Assembly (NCBI GenBank): GCA_028867845.1
Contig: JAGWFU010000033.1
Location: 1-5,918, forward strand
Length of the DNA stretch: 5,918 bases
From: Microcaldota archaeon
GTDB taxonomy: Archaea; Micrarchaeota; Micrarchaeia; Micrarchaeales; Micrarchaeaceae
Reading direction: 5' to 3'
Shown in pieces: positions 5,687 to 5,918 of the stretch; within the stretch, counting starts at the first letter, position 1; each line of letters opens with the position of its first letter. The notes under the pieces are model-generated. The model ran no database searches. It saw only the letters and a list, made by a program, of their open reading frames with translations, and had not been told where the DNA came from. The translations under genes were made by a program, and so were the position numbers.

Positions 5687-5918
5687 ATGAGAGTTGTATT
5701 CCTCGGGACATCAGGGGCAAGCCCCACAAAGGAGAGGGGGCTGTCAAGCGTGGCTCTGGACTACGAGGGCGACACCTTCCTCTTCGACTGCGGGGAGGGC
5801 ACACAGAGGCAGATGATGACAAGCTCATTGAGTATATCCAAGGTGCGTGCGGTATTCCTATCGCACATACACGGCGACCACACCCTCGGTGTGGGTGGCC
5901 TGGTAAGGACGCTCGGCC
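5687..5918 (+). CDS. rnz: Ribonuclease Z (tRNA 3' endonuclease), 3' end outside window
   Basis: RNase Z is a metallo-beta-lactamase-fold zinc enzyme that cuts the 3' trailer from precursor tRNA before CCA addition. The first 77 residues are visible and match the short (ElaC-type) form: FLGTSGASPTKERGLSS (5-21), FDCGEGTQRQM (33-43), and the zinc-binding SHIHGDHTLG (59-68), giving His60, His62, Asp64 and His65. HTLGVGGLVRTLG follows as in the family. Gly18 stands where many members have Asn (KERN); the rest is orthodox. The ATG at 5687 begins 4 nt after the NFACT stop. GTGA at 5679-5682, overlapping that stop, can pair with the 16S 3' end at a spacing of 4 nt, so reinitiation or coupling is likely. 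The exosite and remaining His/Asp zinc ligands lie beyond the right edge. Confidence 0.93.
   Translation, partial: MRVVFLGTSGASPTKERGLSSVALDYEGDTFLFDCGEGTQRQMMTSSLSISKVRAVFLSHIHGDHTLGVGGLVRTLG

Noticed and set aside
5640..5700. Possible frameshift splitting a full-length NFACT gene
   Set aside because: Sequence after the stop encodes the unmistakable N-terminus of RNase Z, and no NFACT-R-like translation appears in any frame.
5215..5727. 170-residue minus-strand open frame
   Set aside because: Antisense to the NFACT coiled coil and the rnz start; Leu/Arg-rich composition without motifs.
1..5918. CRISPR array, insertion sequence, or defence/toxin system
   Set aside because: No spaced direct repeats, terminal inverted repeats, transposase motifs or recognisable nuclease-immunity pairs are visible anywhere in the window.

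Overview
This window looks archaeal. It carries a group II-type geranylgeranylglyceryl phosphate synthase (the entry enzyme of archaeal membrane lipids), an Rqc2/NEMF-type NFACT protein and a short RNase Z. Codon use is rich in AGG (Arg) and ATA (Ile), genes are tightly packed, and classical Shine-Dalgarno sites are mostly missing. The base composition looks moderately GC-rich. Lineage cannot be fixed from sequence alone; a DPANN/Micrarchaeota-like genome is a guess. I see no mobile elements, CRISPR arrays, tRNA or rRNA genes.

Layout. (1) Positions 2-1261, plus strand: a long, cysteine-free, mostly helical protein of unknown function, open at the left edge. (2) Positions 1288-1680, minus strand: a small charged helical orphan, convergent with the first gene; a perfect 6-bp hairpin fills the 26-nt gap. 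(3) Positions 1681-1832: an AT-richer divergent intergenic region with TATA-like boxes in both directions, repeated ATCCG elements and a leader hairpin. (4) Positions 1833-5918, plus strand: five tightly packed genes, probably one operon. In order these are a proline-dehydrogenase-fold protein, an extended SDR (NAD(P)-dependent epimerase/dehydratase-like) overlapping it by 29 nt, GGGP synthase after 35 nt, a short NFACT protein after 10 nt, and RNase Z after 4 nt, cut by the right edge.

How the genes fit together. The operon mixes membrane-lipid synthesis (GGGP synthase, perhaps with the SDR making a sugar precursor) with translation-related functions (NFACT in ribosome-associated quality control, RNase Z in tRNA 3' processing). 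The shared task, if any, is unclear; such mixtures are common in compact archaeal operons.

Two points stand out. First, the proline dehydrogenase homologue keeps the fold signatures, including the C-terminal YVPYG-DW-PY block. It has lost nearly all residues known to hold proline and flavin, so it looks like a pseudoenzyme or a protein with a new job. Second, the NFACT protein stops in the return helix of its coiled coil and lacks the whole NFACT-R domain, with RNase Z starting 4 nt later.
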